Shown: piece after piece, positions 44,664-53,508 of the stretch
How the letters are laid out: every line of letters begins with the position of its first letter
Numbering within the stretch: the stretch's first letter is position 1
Assembly: GCF_900176535.1 (NCBI RefSeq)
Contig: NZ_FWXT01000001.1
Location: 1,240,001-1,304,000 of the forward strand
DNA from: Pedobacter africanus
GTDB taxonomy: Bacteria; Bacteroidota; Bacteroidia; Sphingobacteriales; Sphingobacteriaceae
Direction of reading: 5' to 3'
Length of the DNA: 64,000 bases
Made by a program: the position numbers and the translations under genes
The notes under the pieces: generated by a model
What the model saw: only the letters and a program-made list of their open reading frames with translations
What the model was told of the DNA's origin: nothing
Database searches by the model: none

Positions 44664-45254
44664 TTATTTTTTCAGGGCTTTAAGCACAACATCAAAAGCG
44701 CTCCAAAGCACTTCGTCTGTTAACACAAAAGGCTTTCCACTCAGACTTTTTCCTTCGTTATGAAAGCGGAGCAGATTGTACAGCGGCCCAAAAGCTACAC
44801 ACCAGTAGGCTTCAAGCGGCATCGCAATGATCTCTCCCCTTTCAATTGCATTGTGCATAAATTTTCCGAGGGGTTCTCTGAATACCTCTCCGAAAGCTTC
44901 AAAAATCTGGTCCTGGTAAGTGGAACTCCGTAATTGCTCTATCATTTGTGCTGTTAATGGATTTTCCAGCACGCATTTTGCCCGGTTTTTCCATTGCTGC
45001 CGCAACCCTTCAGCAAAAGAACAATCGGGATCAAAATTTTCAAGCATGATCCTGCTCATCCGCTCTACCTCCTCTAAACCAATTTTCAGGATCAGATCAT
45101 CCTTATCCTGGTAATAGATATAAAGTGTAGCTACAGATATTTTACAGGCCCTGGCCAGCTTGTTCATGGTAAAACCTTCAAAACCCACCTCGACCAGCAA
45201 CTCTATGGCCTTTTGCTTAACCAGTTCTACCTTATTGACATCTCTTGCACGCAT
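44664..45254 (-). CDS. TetR/AcrR-family transcriptional repressor
   Basis: The 196-residue protein has the TetR N-terminal helix-turn-helix (VGFEGFTMNKLARACKISVA, about 23-42, then TLYIYYQDKDDLI) and a C-terminal ligand-binding domain with no recognised subtype. It starts 27 bp from a perfect dyad at 45281-45294 and is followed by the small protein and MFS gene, so it most likely represses its own efflux operon. Confidence 0.9.
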   Translation of the reverse strand: MRARDVNKVELVKQKAIELLVEVGFEGFTMNKLARACKISVATLYIYYQDKDDLILKIGLEEVERMSRIMLENFDPDCSFAEGLRQQWKNRAKCVLENPLTAQMIEQLRSSTYQDQIFEAFGEVFREPLGKFMHNAIERGEIIAMPLEAYWCVAFGPLYNLLRFHNEGKSLSGKPFVLTDEVLWSAFDVVLKALKK

Positions 45255-45280
45255 GACAATTCAATTGTTCAGCAAATATA

Positions 45281-45294
45281 AATGAATATTCATT
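45281..45294. promoter_or_regulatory. dyad AATGAATATTCATT, likely TetR operator
   Basis: A perfect 14-bp palindrome 27 bp before the tetR start codon. TGAATATTCA-type sites are common for TetR/AcrR repressors in autoregulated operons. Confidence 0.55.
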
Positions 45295-45441
45295 CACTTA
45301 TATAAAGATGTAATTATTTTTTTATTTCCATATTCAGTCCGATCCATTTACTCATCGTATATCACTAAAAGCATTAGACAGGTGAGGCTTGAATAGGAGT
45401 GATGGATAACTTAGTTTTGTGTGATCCTTCCCGTATTCCCC

Positions 45442-45491
45442 TCCCATTTCAGTTCCTGTTCAGTTGCAACTGAACAGGAACTGAAATGGGA
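45442..45491. repeat. perfect 50-bp palindrome
   Basis: Positions 45442-45466 and 45467-45491 are exact reverse complements with no loop. The arm (TCCCATTTCAGTTCCTGTTC...) contains CAGTT twice. No U-run follows on either strand. It lies in a 366-bp gap (45255-45620) in which I otherwise see only the TetR operator. Confidence 0.9.
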
Positions 45492-45620
45492 CTGAGATAA
45501 GGGTTAAGTTACAAGCCTGGCACAACAGAAGAAGTTAAGCTACGCAAATACATGACAAAAAGAAAGCGGCGAACAAACCACGAATGGCTGTCCCCGCTAA
45601 ATTAACACTATAGTCTCAGT

Positions 45621-46319
45621 TTAATGCGCGTGCCCTTTTTCTACATGCACTTCAAACTTCAACTTCAACACATCCTGTCCGGCAAACCGGCTTGCATAAT
45701 CGATATCGTTCCAGTCGCTCCTGGTAATTTTAGCTTTCAGGCCTGGCTCCAGTTTCCGCATCACATAAGTGATTTGTTTGGTCGGCCCCTGGTTATCAGC
45801 CCCTATAGTCAGGTAGCTCAGCACCCCGGTAGTTTCGTACTGACCGGTCACAGCCGTTCCATCGGCATAGGTCGTCTCCCTTGGCTGAAAGATTGCCCCG
45901 CTTTCGGTTTTGGAATCTTTGTTCAGGATAAAGTTTCCGCCTGTCAGAAAAGCCTTAAACTGATCTGCAGCCGCTTTACTTTCGATGAACTGGTTCTGCA
46001 CTTCTTTCCCCGTATGGTCCCAGGCTTTCAATTCCAGTTTGTAAATTGCATCTGCTTCCAGGTGCAGGTGCCCGTTTGCTGTTGCCTTTCCGTTTTCGTC
46101 AAATTTGATCACTACAGTTGTGCCTGCAGTCAGATCCGTCAGACCATGGAAATGATCGCCATGCGCCTCAATGGCTGCGCCGCTCATTTCTGTAAGGATG
46201 ATTTCTGAACGTTGAATGCCGTCTTTTACGACTTTATTATTGTCTTTTTTACATGAACTTGCAAAAAGTATTACTGCGCCTATTAAGGCGATTGCTATTG
46301 ATTTAAACTGATTTGTCAT
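45621..46319 (-). CDS. His-rich lipoprotein, possible metal-related
   Basis: The 232-residue product has a lipoprotein signal (IALIGAVILFASSC, cysteine 23, then KKDNN) and an outer part with a histidine cluster (EAHGDHFHGL near 51-60), NGHLHLEADA, and HVEKGHAH at the very end. The lower half looks beta-rich (ITYVMRKLEPGLKAKI). Histidine-rich lipoproteins of this kind often sit beside zinc or copper uptake genes. It is 45 bp downstream of a His/Cys-rich small protein, with no TonB receptor following. Function is inferred. Confidence 0.65.
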   Translation of the reverse strand: MTNQFKSIAIALIGAVILFASSCKKDNNKVVKDGIQRSEIILTEMSGAAIEAHGDHFHGLTDLTAGTTVVIKFDENGKATANGHLHLEADAIYKLELKAWDHTGKEVQNQFIESKAAADQFKAFLTGGNFILNKDSKTESGAIFQPRETTYADGTAVTGQYETTGVLSYLTIGADNQGPTKQITYVMRKLEPGLKAKITRSDWNDIDYASRFAGQDVLKLKFEVHVEKGHAH

Positions 46320-46364
46320 TATTTTAGATTTGAAGTTAATTCCGGGAGCGTATGTTAAAATTGC

Positions 46365-46718
46365 TTATGAAATTAACATCGGCGGCCCCCTGGTGGAGAA
46401 ACCTGACAGCACAAATGAATAGTTACCACAAGGCACCCAGGCATCCAGATTAATCACTTCGGGATGAATTATAGGCAGAGATAGGGTGCCGGGCAAAAGG
46501 ACAGGCTGAGCCTGAACATGATGAAAGTAATCGCAGACTGCGCACTTATCTGTAAGCTGTATCTTTTCGGTGTCATCGCAGCTTAAGTGTCTGCAAACGG
46601 GATTTTGCCCGTGGTGATGAAAAACCGGAACAATAGCGATAAACAGGAAAAGCGATGCAAACAATACCAGAAAGGTTTGTCTGAGTTTTGAGTACAAAAT
46701 GTTTGCATCAGCTTTCAT
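46365..46718 (-). CDS. His/Cys-rich small membrane or exported protein
   Basis: The start is ATG 46718 (MKADANILYSKLRQ); the upstream in-frame TTG lies inside the operator. The 117-residue protein has one apolar segment (FLVLFASLFLFIAIV) followed by VFHHHGQNPVC, HLSCDD, and CAVCDYFHH, a pattern of His and Cys typical of metal-related proteins, and ends STRGPP-MLIS. Similar short proteins with an RGPP end are frequent ahead of metal transport genes in this phylum. It lies directly downstream of an inverted pair of dyads. Confidence 0.6.
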   Translation of the reverse strand: MKADANILYSKLRQTFLVLFASLFLFIAIVPVFHHHGQNPVCRHLSCDDTEKIQLTDKCAVCDYFHHVQAQPVLLPGTLSLPIIHPEVINLDAWVPCGNYSFVLSGFSTRGPPMLIS

Positions 46719-46768
46719 ATGAAACAAAGTTGCATATTACAAAACACAAATGCAACTTTGTTTCATAT
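46717..46768. promoter_or_regulatory. inverted pair of 19-bp operator-like sites
   Basis: ATATGAAACAAAGTTGCAT (46717-46735) and its exact complement at 46750-46768 are 14 bp apart. Each arm is itself a near-palindrome (ATGAAAC-AAA-GTTGCAT). The first arm overlaps the start codon of the His/Cys-rich gene. There is no U-run, so an operator, possibly for a Fur/Zur-type metalloregulator, is more likely than a terminator. Confidence 0.6.
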
Positions 46769-46771
46769 TGT

Positions 46772-48190
46772 TTATTTCATGCTTCTTACTTTGGTATTTC
46801 CACCTCCCTGCAAAGTTAGGCTATGAGGTTTGTTACCGGTCCAGCCTCCCCTTGTAAAATCGGGAATATCTATACTTGAAGATCGTTTGGAAACAGATTT
46901 TTTGCTCAACGGTACAATACAGCTCCAGGCAGCAGCATCATAAACATCCTGATCTAAAGGCAGTCCGTTTCGCAGACAATCGATCAGGCGCCAATCCATC
47001 ATAAAGTCCATTCCTCCGTGCCCCCCTACTTTTTTCGCAATCTCTCCAACATGTCTGATCAGTTCTGGAGTATAGGTATCATACAATTTCTTCATCTCTT
47101 CGGGCTTTAACCATTCTTCACCAAAGGCAATGCGCTCCGGTTCAGGCCATTTACTGGCAAAACCTTTCGTTCCGCTTAATAAATGAATCCTGGAATAAGG
47201 TCGCGGCGAGGTTACGTCGTGCTGCAGCATCAGGGTTTTTCCTTTATTGGTCCGAATGGTCGTGGTATTCATATTGCCCCTGTAGTTTCTTCCCACAAAT
47301 TCATTATAAAAAGGATCATTTTTTGCCTTTTCTTTAGCCTCATTCCCCATCATAAAATCATTGGACGACATGGAGACAAGATAATCCATTTTATCGCCCC
47401 TGTTGATGTTCATGCATTGCGCAATAGGTCCTAAGCCATGTGTAGGATACAGGTTACCATTGAAATCAATGTTTTCCTTCAGTCTCCACATATTTTCATA
47501 GCCTTTTTTATTGAAATTGAGGCCAAGCAAATCATGTATATATGCGCCTTCGGCATGGATCAGTTCTCCGAACATGCCCTGGCGTACCATATTCAGGGTT
47601 AGCATTTCAAAGAAATCATAGCAGCAGTTTTCCAGCATCATACAATGCTTACGAGTCTTTTCAGAAGTTTCTACCAGCTTCCAGCACTCTTCTATCGTCA
47701 GCGCCGCAGGAACCTCAGTTGCAGCATGTTTCCCATTTTCCATGGCAAAAACAGCCATTGGTGTATGCAGATGCCATGGCGTACAGATATAAACCAGGTC
47801 CAGTTCCTCCTTAAGGATCATGTCTTTCCATCCGTTTTCGCCAGAATATTCTGTGGCTTTAGGTAGCCCTTTCTGTACCAGGTGTTTTTGTGCGGCGGAA
47901 GCCCGTTCCGGGAGTTTATCACACAGGGCTTTGATCTCGACCCCCTCAATAAAAGACATACGGCTTACGGCACCTGGACCACGCATTCCAAGGCCGATGA
48001 TGCCAATACGTACCTTGTCGACCTTAGGCGCCGCATAACCACACATGTTGAATCTTGGGGCGCTCTGCCCTGGAGCATAAAAATCTTCTTCCTCTAATGC
48101 ACGATCTTTCGCAAAGCCAGGCAATCCGATGGCCATAGCTCCGGAGCCTATAGCCAGTGTTTGTAAAAATTTTCTACGGTTAGGTTTCAT
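46772..48190 (-). CDS. Gfo/Idh/MocA-family oxidoreductase, GH109-like, Tat-exported
   Basis: The 472-residue protein begins with a twin-arginine signal (NRRKFLQTLAIGSG at residues 4-17). Next comes a Rossmann domain with GIIGLGMRGPG (63-73), the family loop ICTPWHLHTPMA, and EVPAALTIEE. The middle motif PTHGLGPIAQCMNINRGD matches GH109 proteins, which cleave alpha-N-acetylgalactosamine with NAD+. Length is typical for GH109. Specificity is inferred from the motif. It stands alone, with a LacI-type dyad upstream. Confidence 0.82.
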   Translation of the reverse strand: MKPNRRKFLQTLAIGSGAMAIGLPGFAKDRALEEEDFYAPGQSAPRFNMCGYAAPKVDKVRIGIIGLGMRGPGAVSRMSFIEGVEIKALCDKLPERASAAQKHLVQKGLPKATEYSGENGWKDMILKEELDLVYICTPWHLHTPMAVFAMENGKHAATEVPAALTIEECWKLVETSEKTRKHCMMLENCCYDFFEMLTLNMVRQGMFGELIHAEGAYIHDLLGLNFNKKGYENMWRLKENIDFNGNLYPTHGLGPIAQCMNINRGDKMDYLVSMSSNDFMMGNEAKEKAKNDPFYNEFVGRNYRGNMNTTTIRTNKGKTLMLQHDVTSPRPYSRIHLLSGTKGFASKWPEPERIAFGEEWLKPEEMKKLYDTYTPELIRHVGEIAKKVGGHGGMDFMMDWRLIDCLRNGLPLDQDVYDAAAWSCIVPLSKKSVSKRSSSIDIPDFTRGGWTGNKPHSLTLQGGGNTKVRSMK

Positions 48191-48257
48191 ATGGTTGTTC
48201 TGTTTAGTTCACTGAATATAAGAAATCATATTTCTTGCTTGCTACCTGCATGCTGCG

Positions 48258-48267
48258 CAAACGTTTG
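48258..48267. promoter_or_regulatory. CAAACGTTTG dyad, LacI-type operator candidate
   Basis: A perfect 10-bp palindrome 68 bp upstream of the GH109 start codon, with the central CG typical of LacI-family operators (PurR box-like). A sugar-dependent regulator is plausible for a glycosidase gene. Confidence 0.35.
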
Positions 48268-48330
48268 ACTGATTGTCGAGAAGCGGCAAGTGTAAAATAA
48301 ACAGAACAATTTTATATAATAAAGAAGGTT

Positions 48331-50268
48331 TTATTCACCCCTTTGCACCCAGTTCCCGTCTTCTCTGATCAGTTCAATCAGATCATCCAATGCATTTGCT
48401 GCATTTACATTTTTCTTTACCACTTCCCTGCCACGGTACAAGGTTATTTTATCCGGTCCGGTACCCACATAGCCATAATCGGCATCTGCCATTTCACCAG
48501 GCCCGTTTACAATACAACCCATGATGCCAATTTTGATCCCTTTCAGGTGATCGGTACGGGACCTGATCAGCTGAGTAGTTTCCTGGAGATCGAAAAGTGT
48601 CCTTCCGCAACTTGGGCAAGAGATATATTCTGTTTTTGATATTCTTGTACGTGTGGCCTGTAATATACCGAAACTGATGGCATTTACAGTCTGCAAACCT
48701 ATACCCGCATCCGCTTTTATCCATACACCATCACCCAGTCCGTCTGTTAGCAATGCGCCCATATCGGTAGCAGCATACAACATCAGATCGCTGGCATTCA
48801 GCCCTTCGTAACTTCTGCTGATGATGACCGGTAGCTGCAGGTTCTTAGCCATTAATGAAACAAAGAAATTCCGTTGTGCAGCTACTCCATGCAAAGCCGA
48901 AGTTTCCAGCAACAATACCACATTATCTTTCAGAACAGATAAGTCTTTACCTGCGGCTTCTTCTGCATTGAGCCTAACCAGGTTTAAATATTCGTCTTTC
49001 TGTCCTGCATTGAGGTACTCTTCGTAAGAAAACAAAGGATGACAATTGTTTTTGATGTGCAATGCCAGCCAGGTCTTGTAATTGTATAATTGTTTCAGGT
49101 TGCCAGGAAAAGAGAATGACGGCAACTGATCGCCAAGGTACACCATATCACAGGCCTGATCGGCCATATTGTATTTATCAAGCACAGCACTGTAATTGTA
49201 GCCCGCTGCAGCCAGAAAATAAGGGTCTTTCAGGTTCTCCTTGCTTACATCCAACAGCACAACCGGGTGGTGATGCCCGCCTATATGCTGTACCGGAGCG
49301 GTAAGCCTGCGCTTGTACTCAAAAGGGTTATAGGAAAGTTTTTCCGCATCAATAGTTTTGGATTCAGTGAACAAGGTTTTACCATACAGATCGACAGCAC
49401 GTTTTTCATACCTCGCAGCCAGGGCTTTGGCTACGGGCGCTTCAAATTCTGGGTCTTCAGTTAAGGATACCCTGATCGTATCGCCCAGACCATCTTCCAG
49501 CAGGGTGCCAATGCCTACTGCCGATTTGATGCGGCCATCTTCACCATCGCCTGCCTCAGTTACACCAAGGTGTAAAGGATAATTCATCCCCTCCTTTACC
49601 ATAGTTTCAACCAGTAAACGATATGCTTGCACCATTACCTGCGTATTGCTGGCCTTCATGGAAATCACCAGGTTATAATAATTCAGGTCTTCACACATAC
49701 GGATAAACTCCATGGCCGACTCCACCATTCCGCGGGGAGTATCACCATAATGGCTCATGATCCTATCGGAAAGCGAACCGTGGTTGGTACCGATGCGCAT
49801 CGCAGTCCCATACTCCTTGCATATTTTTACGAGAGGGGTAAATTTCCTGTATATGCGTTCCAGCTCAGCCTGGTAAGCCTGCTGGGTGTATTCAATATTC
49901 TCAAACCGTTTTTTATCGGCATAATTGCCCGGGTTTACCCTTACTTTTTCCACAATACGGGCAGCAGCTTCTGCCGCATTGGGCGTAAAGTGAATATCGG
50001 CTACAAGCGGCACACTGTAGCCCCTTGCCCGCAATTCCTTTTTGATATTGGCCAGGTTTTCTGCTTCCTTCATGCTGGGCGCAGTAATGCGCACATACTC
50101 GCAGCCAGAATTTACCATTCTGATGGTCTGCTCTACGGTTCCAAGGGTATCCATAGTATCTGTAGTGGTCATAGACTGAATACGTATAGGGTTTAAACCA
50201 CCCATAGGTACATCGCCGATATTTACTTCCCTTGTTAAAAACCTCGAATACAATTGTGCTGCTTCCAT
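48331..50268 (-). CDS. ispG: 4-hydroxy-3-methylbut-2-enyl diphosphate synthase, long form
   Basis: It converts MEcPP to HMBPP in the non-mevalonate isoprenoid route with a [4Fe-4S] cluster. The N-terminal TIM barrel is recognisable (VNIGDVPMGGLNPIRIQSMT at 14-33, VPLVADIHFTPNAA near 85), and the cluster domain has CPSCGRTLFDLQ and GCIVNGPGEMADADYGYVG, the conserved cysteines, near the C-terminus. At 645 residues it carries an insertion of about 250 residues between the two domains, as usual in Bacteroidota and plants. It is a single-gene unit. Confidence 0.96.
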   Translation of the reverse strand: MEAAQLYSRFLTREVNIGDVPMGGLNPIRIQSMTTTDTMDTLGTVEQTIRMVNSGCEYVRITAPSMKEAENLANIKKELRARGYSVPLVADIHFTPNAAEAAARIVEKVRVNPGNYADKKRFENIEYTQQAYQAELERIYRKFTPLVKICKEYGTAMRIGTNHGSLSDRIMSHYGDTPRGMVESAMEFIRMCEDLNYYNLVISMKASNTQVMVQAYRLLVETMVKEGMNYPLHLGVTEAGDGEDGRIKSAVGIGTLLEDGLGDTIRVSLTEDPEFEAPVAKALAARYEKRAVDLYGKTLFTESKTIDAEKLSYNPFEYKRRLTAPVQHIGGHHHPVVLLDVSKENLKDPYFLAAAGYNYSAVLDKYNMADQACDMVYLGDQLPSFSFPGNLKQLYNYKTWLALHIKNNCHPLFSYEEYLNAGQKDEYLNLVRLNAEEAAGKDLSVLKDNVVLLLETSALHGVAAQRNFFVSLMAKNLQLPVIISRSYEGLNASDLMLYAATDMGALLTDGLGDGVWIKADAGIGLQTVNAISFGILQATRTRISKTEYISCPSCGRTLFDLQETTQLIRSRTDHLKGIKIGIMGCIVNGPGEMADADYGYVGTGPDKITLYRGREVVKKNVNAANALDDLIELIREDGNWVQRGE

Positions 50269-50314
50269 GAGTTACAAAAATCTGTTGCAAAGATAAAGAT
50301 TATGTTGATAACAA

Positions 50315-50929
50315 TCAGATCAGGCGCTCTTTTGTCACCAGCGTTTTGGCCAACACATCATGAAAACATTGCTGTTTTTTATTGAGGAAGCTATACAGGT
50401 AGCCAAAAAAGAACGGCGCAGCAGACACGACTTTGCCCATGTTCCGGCCAAAGGCATTGGCCAGGCTAATCCGGCCACCGTTCAAATCGGTTACCTTAAT
50501 GCTCATCAGGCGTTTCCCGATTCCCGCCTGCTGTGCAGAAGCTTCTGTTATACTGCCATAGACCAGCTTGGCAAGTAAAATCAGTGGAATACCTGCAAAA
50601 GCAACAGAAATACGTGCAGCCTGGCCTTTAATGAAAATAAAGCTGAGCAGCAGGAGCAGTACATAAGCCAGTATGATAAAGAAAAGATCGATGACCATGG
50701 CCAGCAGGCGCTGGTCAAATGAAGCAAAATACTGGGGTGCAGTTTGCTGATGGGTAAAACCAAGAAGCTCACGCAGTTCAGGGAACTCGTGAGCTTCTTT
50801 ATAATCGTCCATCCCCGGTTTCCTAAGGAAAGTACCAGCCTGGACACCCAATTCTTTTAACTCATGCAACTGGTATGGCCCTTCTGGTTTGCCGTTAATG
50901 ACAACTGTATATTCCGTATGGCTATCCAT
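50315..50929 (-). CDS. RDD-family membrane protein with N-terminal GYF_2 domain
   Basis: The 204-residue protein starts with a GYF_2-like domain (TVVINGKPEGPYQLHELKEL, about 8-27, to GMDDYKEA) followed by an RDD domain with membrane helices around 72-100, 105-125 and 165-185 (LLAMVIDLFFIILAYVLL; GKRLMSIKVTDLNGG). RDD proteins are often antiporter-like or envelope stress proteins. It overlaps the end of the next gene by 1 bp and so forms one unit with the LiaF-like and PspC genes. Confidence 0.85.
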   Translation of the reverse strand: MDSHTEYTVVINGKPEGPYQLHELKELGVQAGTFLRKPGMDDYKEAHEFPELRELLGFTHQQTAPQYFASFDQRLLAMVIDLFFIILAYVLLLLLSFIFIKGQAARISVAFAGIPLILLAKLVYGSITEASAQQAGIGKRLMSIKVTDLNGGRISLANAFGRNMGKVVSAAPFFFGYLYSFLNKKQQCFHDVLAKTLVTKERLI

Positions 50930-51867
50930 TAATAACGATTTACCTCAAAGCTACTTAATCCTCCGTCAAGAAAAATAAATATTTTGTTGGCAGATGTGCT
51001 GTAATTTGGGGTCTCATAAGTTCCATCTGCTTTTTTTATGAAACCACTGAATTCTTTGGAAGACAAGCCTGTCTTGGCTTTAATCCTGCAGCCAGATGCA
51101 GTAGGAATGTTCAGCTTTACATCGGCAATCCCCGTTTTTACCCTTACATCGGTAATGGGCATTAAGCTTCCCAGCTTAACATCCAGTGCAGCGGCACCAC
51201 CATCAAAACTAAACTCCCTTACTTTGTAGGCCGACAGGTCAAAATTAGCTTCGCCCGCCCCCATATTCATATGAATTTCCCATTTAGGATTGGTATTCAG
51301 CATTAAATCCACATCATTGCCACCATCACCTACATTCCAGCTGTTTTTACCTTTCATCTTGAAAGATAAAGTCCGTACACTGTCCGAAATCTCATTTTTT
51401 AAGGAAAACGCTCCTCCCCTTCGCTGAACAGTTGCACTGATCAGGCTATCGGTCGGTCCCTTAAGATCAAACGTTGTACCCCCTGCAGATAGGCTCAGAA
51501 TGGTTCGGGTAGGAACAGAGTCGGTATAAGGCTGAGTAAAAGTGCTTTCCTCAAAGCCTTCCATATCGTTATCGCTCCTGCCATCTATGCGCTGTTCTGT
51601 AGTAATCCTTTTTTTGTGTACCGGCACCTCCTGCCCTTTAATAAACAGCAAGCCTAAAGTCACAATTAAAATTCCGATAGACACAATACTTCCTATCTGC
51701 GATTTGCTCTTGTTAAATAGAATGTTGACCCCGGCAATGATTAGAAAGATAGGCCAGAAACGCCATACACTCCACCAATAAAAATCAATAACATTAAAAT
51801 TTTCCAAAAGAAGTACCCCACCTATAAAAAGCAGAACGATACCCCACATTATTCTATCCAGCTTCAT
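50929..51867 (-). CDS. LiaF/LiaI-type membrane protein, cell-wall stress related
   Basis: The 312-residue protein has three N-terminal membrane helices (IVLLFIGGVLLLENFNVI, FWPIFLIIAGVNILF, SIVSIGILIVTLGLLFI, to about residue 75) and a long outer beta-solenoid-like domain (VKLGSLMPITDVRVKTGIAD), as in the LiaF_N/DUF4097-type proteins that respond to cell-wall antibiotics. It ends 1 bp into the RDD gene and starts 2 bp after PspC, so all three are one operon. Which signal it follows is unknown. Confidence 0.78.
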   Translation of the reverse strand: MKLDRIMWGIVLLFIGGVLLLENFNVIDFYWWSVWRFWPIFLIIAGVNILFNKSKSQIGSIVSIGILIVTLGLLFIKGQEVPVHKKRITTEQRIDGRSDNDMEGFEESTFTQPYTDSVPTRTILSLSAGGTTFDLKGPTDSLISATVQRRGGAFSLKNEISDSVRTLSFKMKGKNSWNVGDGGNDVDLMLNTNPKWEIHMNMGAGEANFDLSAYKVREFSFDGGAAALDVKLGSLMPITDVRVKTGIADVKLNIPTASGCRIKAKTGLSSKEFSGFIKKADGTYETPNYSTSANKIFIFLDGGLSSFEVNRY

Positions 51868-51869
51868 AA

Positions 51870-52628
51870 CTATATGTCTTTTTTGGTAAACTGATCATTT
51901 GTTTCAGTACCGGCATTTTTGCCGGCATCAGGTGCATCTGCCGGGCTTTCCGTTACAGGATTTGCTGTACCCGGCTCAGCCGAAGCAGCAGGCGATACCG
52001 GTTCGGCCGGAACATTAGGGGTATTTAACGGATCCTGAAAGTTCTGCTGGTTCTTCCAATTTTCCCAGGCACTCTTGTTTTTTGATTTTATGATAAAACT
52101 TGCACCTATGGCAACAAAAACAAGCGGCCACAGCTTCGTCAGCTGAAATCCGAACGGAATGAGGTTAAACTCATCCATTAAAAAATACATCCCAATAACC
52201 AGCAAAAATAAGCCGGCAACGGTACGCCCTGTTTCACTACTGTTCTTTTTGTACGGCTTAAAATCACTTGTCTTTTTCCAGCTGTCAAACCCGCCTTCAT
52301 TTACTGTCGATGAAGCCCAGTTCTGGAAAGGTGCAGTATTTTCATTTGTCCTTTTTGGTTCGGCAAATGGGTTTGAAGATTGAAAAGGGTTGTTTTGCCC
52401 TTTAAAAAAATCATTGAATTTTGAAAACCTTGCTGCCGGATCATTATTAACCGGTACTACAATCCACATGATGATGTATACAAGTATTCCTGTACCTACC
52501 AAAAATATAGTTGAAAGCACAAATAGCAGCCTGATGATAGTTACATCCACCTCCATGTACTCGGCAACACCAGATGATACGCCTGCGATTACCTTATCAT
52601 GCTCATTCCTGAATAATCTCTTTTCCAT
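51870..52628 (-). CDS. PspC-domain envelope stress protein
   Basis: The 252-residue protein begins with a PspC domain (MEKRLFRNEHDKVIAGVSSG, about 1-60, with a helix LLFVLSTIFLVGTGILVYII), a second helix (TVAGLFLLVIGMYFLM, about 130-150), and a third (LTKLWPLVFVAIGASFII), then an Ala/Pro/Glu-rich tail from about 195 that looks disordered. PspC proteins take part in phage-shock-type responses. It heads the PspC-LiaF-RDD unit. No pspA is near. Confidence 0.85.
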   Translation of the reverse strand: MEKRLFRNEHDKVIAGVSSGVAEYMEVDVTIIRLLFVLSTIFLVGTGILVYIIMWIVVPVNNDPAARFSKFNDFFKGQNNPFQSSNPFAEPKRTNENTAPFQNWASSTVNEGGFDSWKKTSDFKPYKKNSSETGRTVAGLFLLVIGMYFLMDEFNLIPFGFQLTKLWPLVFVAIGASFIIKSKNKSAWENWKNQQNFQDPLNTPNVPAEPVSPAASAEPGTANPVTESPADAPDAGKNAGTETNDQFTKKDI

Positions 52629-52649
52629 TATAATTCCCTCCTGTTATTT

Positions 52650-53339
52650 TTAAAATTGTACCGGCTTTAAAACTATCTCATCAACATTTACACCTTTACT
52701 TAAATTTAAAATTGTGTAAATCGTGTTGGCTATATCTTCAGGTTGTACAAAACGTTCAGCGGGGATTTGTGTTCCCTCCCATGATGAAGTTAATGTAGAA
52801 CCAGGTAATATTGCAGTCACTTTAACATTGTATTTCGATAGTTCCTGTCTCAATACATCATTAAGACTAAGCAATGCCGATTTAGTTACAGAATAACTGC
52901 CTGCATTTTCTACAACAACCTTCGAGGCTATGGAACAAATGTTAAAAATATGCCCTGATTGCTGCTCGCGCATGATTTTACCAAAATATTTAGCGCAATA
53001 ATAAGCAGCCTTCAGGTTTAAATCCAACTGTAAATCAAACACATCGTCCGCTTCATCAAGCAAAATCCCGGGAATAAAAGTCCCTGCATTATTTACTAAA
53101 ACATCAACGGCACCCATTTGTTCGGTAGTAGCCCGGCAAAAAGCGTATACTTCTTCTTTAATGCTGCAATCAGCTTTAAAAGTAAACACCCGGGCGTTGG
53201 TATGCTTCATTTCATGGGCAAAACTTTCCAGTTCTTCTTCGTTCCTTGCACAAATGGCCAGGTTATAGCCATGCTGGGCCAGGTTAAGGGCAACGGCCTT
53301 TCCAATCCCCCTGGTGGCCCCTGTTACAATTGCATTCAT
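52650..53339 (-). CDS. short-chain dehydrogenase/reductase (classical SDR)
   Basis: The start is ATG 53339, giving MNAIVTGATRGIGKAVALN with the Rossmann motif TGATRGIG at residues 6-13; the in-frame ATG 45 bp upstream adds an unlikely hydrophobic stretch. The 229-residue protein has NNAG near residue 84, the catalytic serine in CSIAS and YxxxK in SYSVTKSAL. Substrate is not predictable. It ends 21 bp upstream of the PspC gene, same strand, so co-transcription is likely. Confidence 0.9.
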   Translation of the reverse strand: MNAIVTGATRGIGKAVALNLAQHGYNLAICARNEEELESFAHEMKHTNARVFTFKADCSIKEEVYAFCRATTEQMGAVDVLVNNAGTFIPGILLDEADDVFDLQLDLNLKAAYYCAKYFGKIMREQQSGHIFNICSIASKVVVENAGSYSVTKSALLSLNDVLRQELSKYNVKVTAILPGSTLTSSWEGTQIPAERFVQPEDIANTIYTILNLSKGVNVDEIVLKPVQF

Positions 53340-53508
53340 GTTACAACATTTAATGGGCCGCAATATTACAAAAAAGGGCCACACTCAAAAACTTAGGTGC
53401 CAAAGTTTTGTTAGAAAGTTGAATTCAATCCCCTTATATAAAGGTTTCAACTTTTTATTGTTTCTTTGTAGTAATATTGCGTAAATAGTATAGCTAATTT
53501 ATCATTGA

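Noticed and set aside
45552..45605. 17-codon ORF with a basic start
   Set aside because: Too short and without any context to separate it from chance.
45624..46208. 194-codon open frame on the plus strand
   Set aside because: Antisense to the His-rich lipoprotein gene, which has a convincing lipoprotein signal.
46717..46768. Terminator for the GH109-like gene
   Set aside because: The stem is long but has no U-run on either strand and its arms are near-palindromic, so an operator pair is more likely.
49627..50196. 189-codon open frame on the plus strand
   Set aside because: Antisense to ispG.
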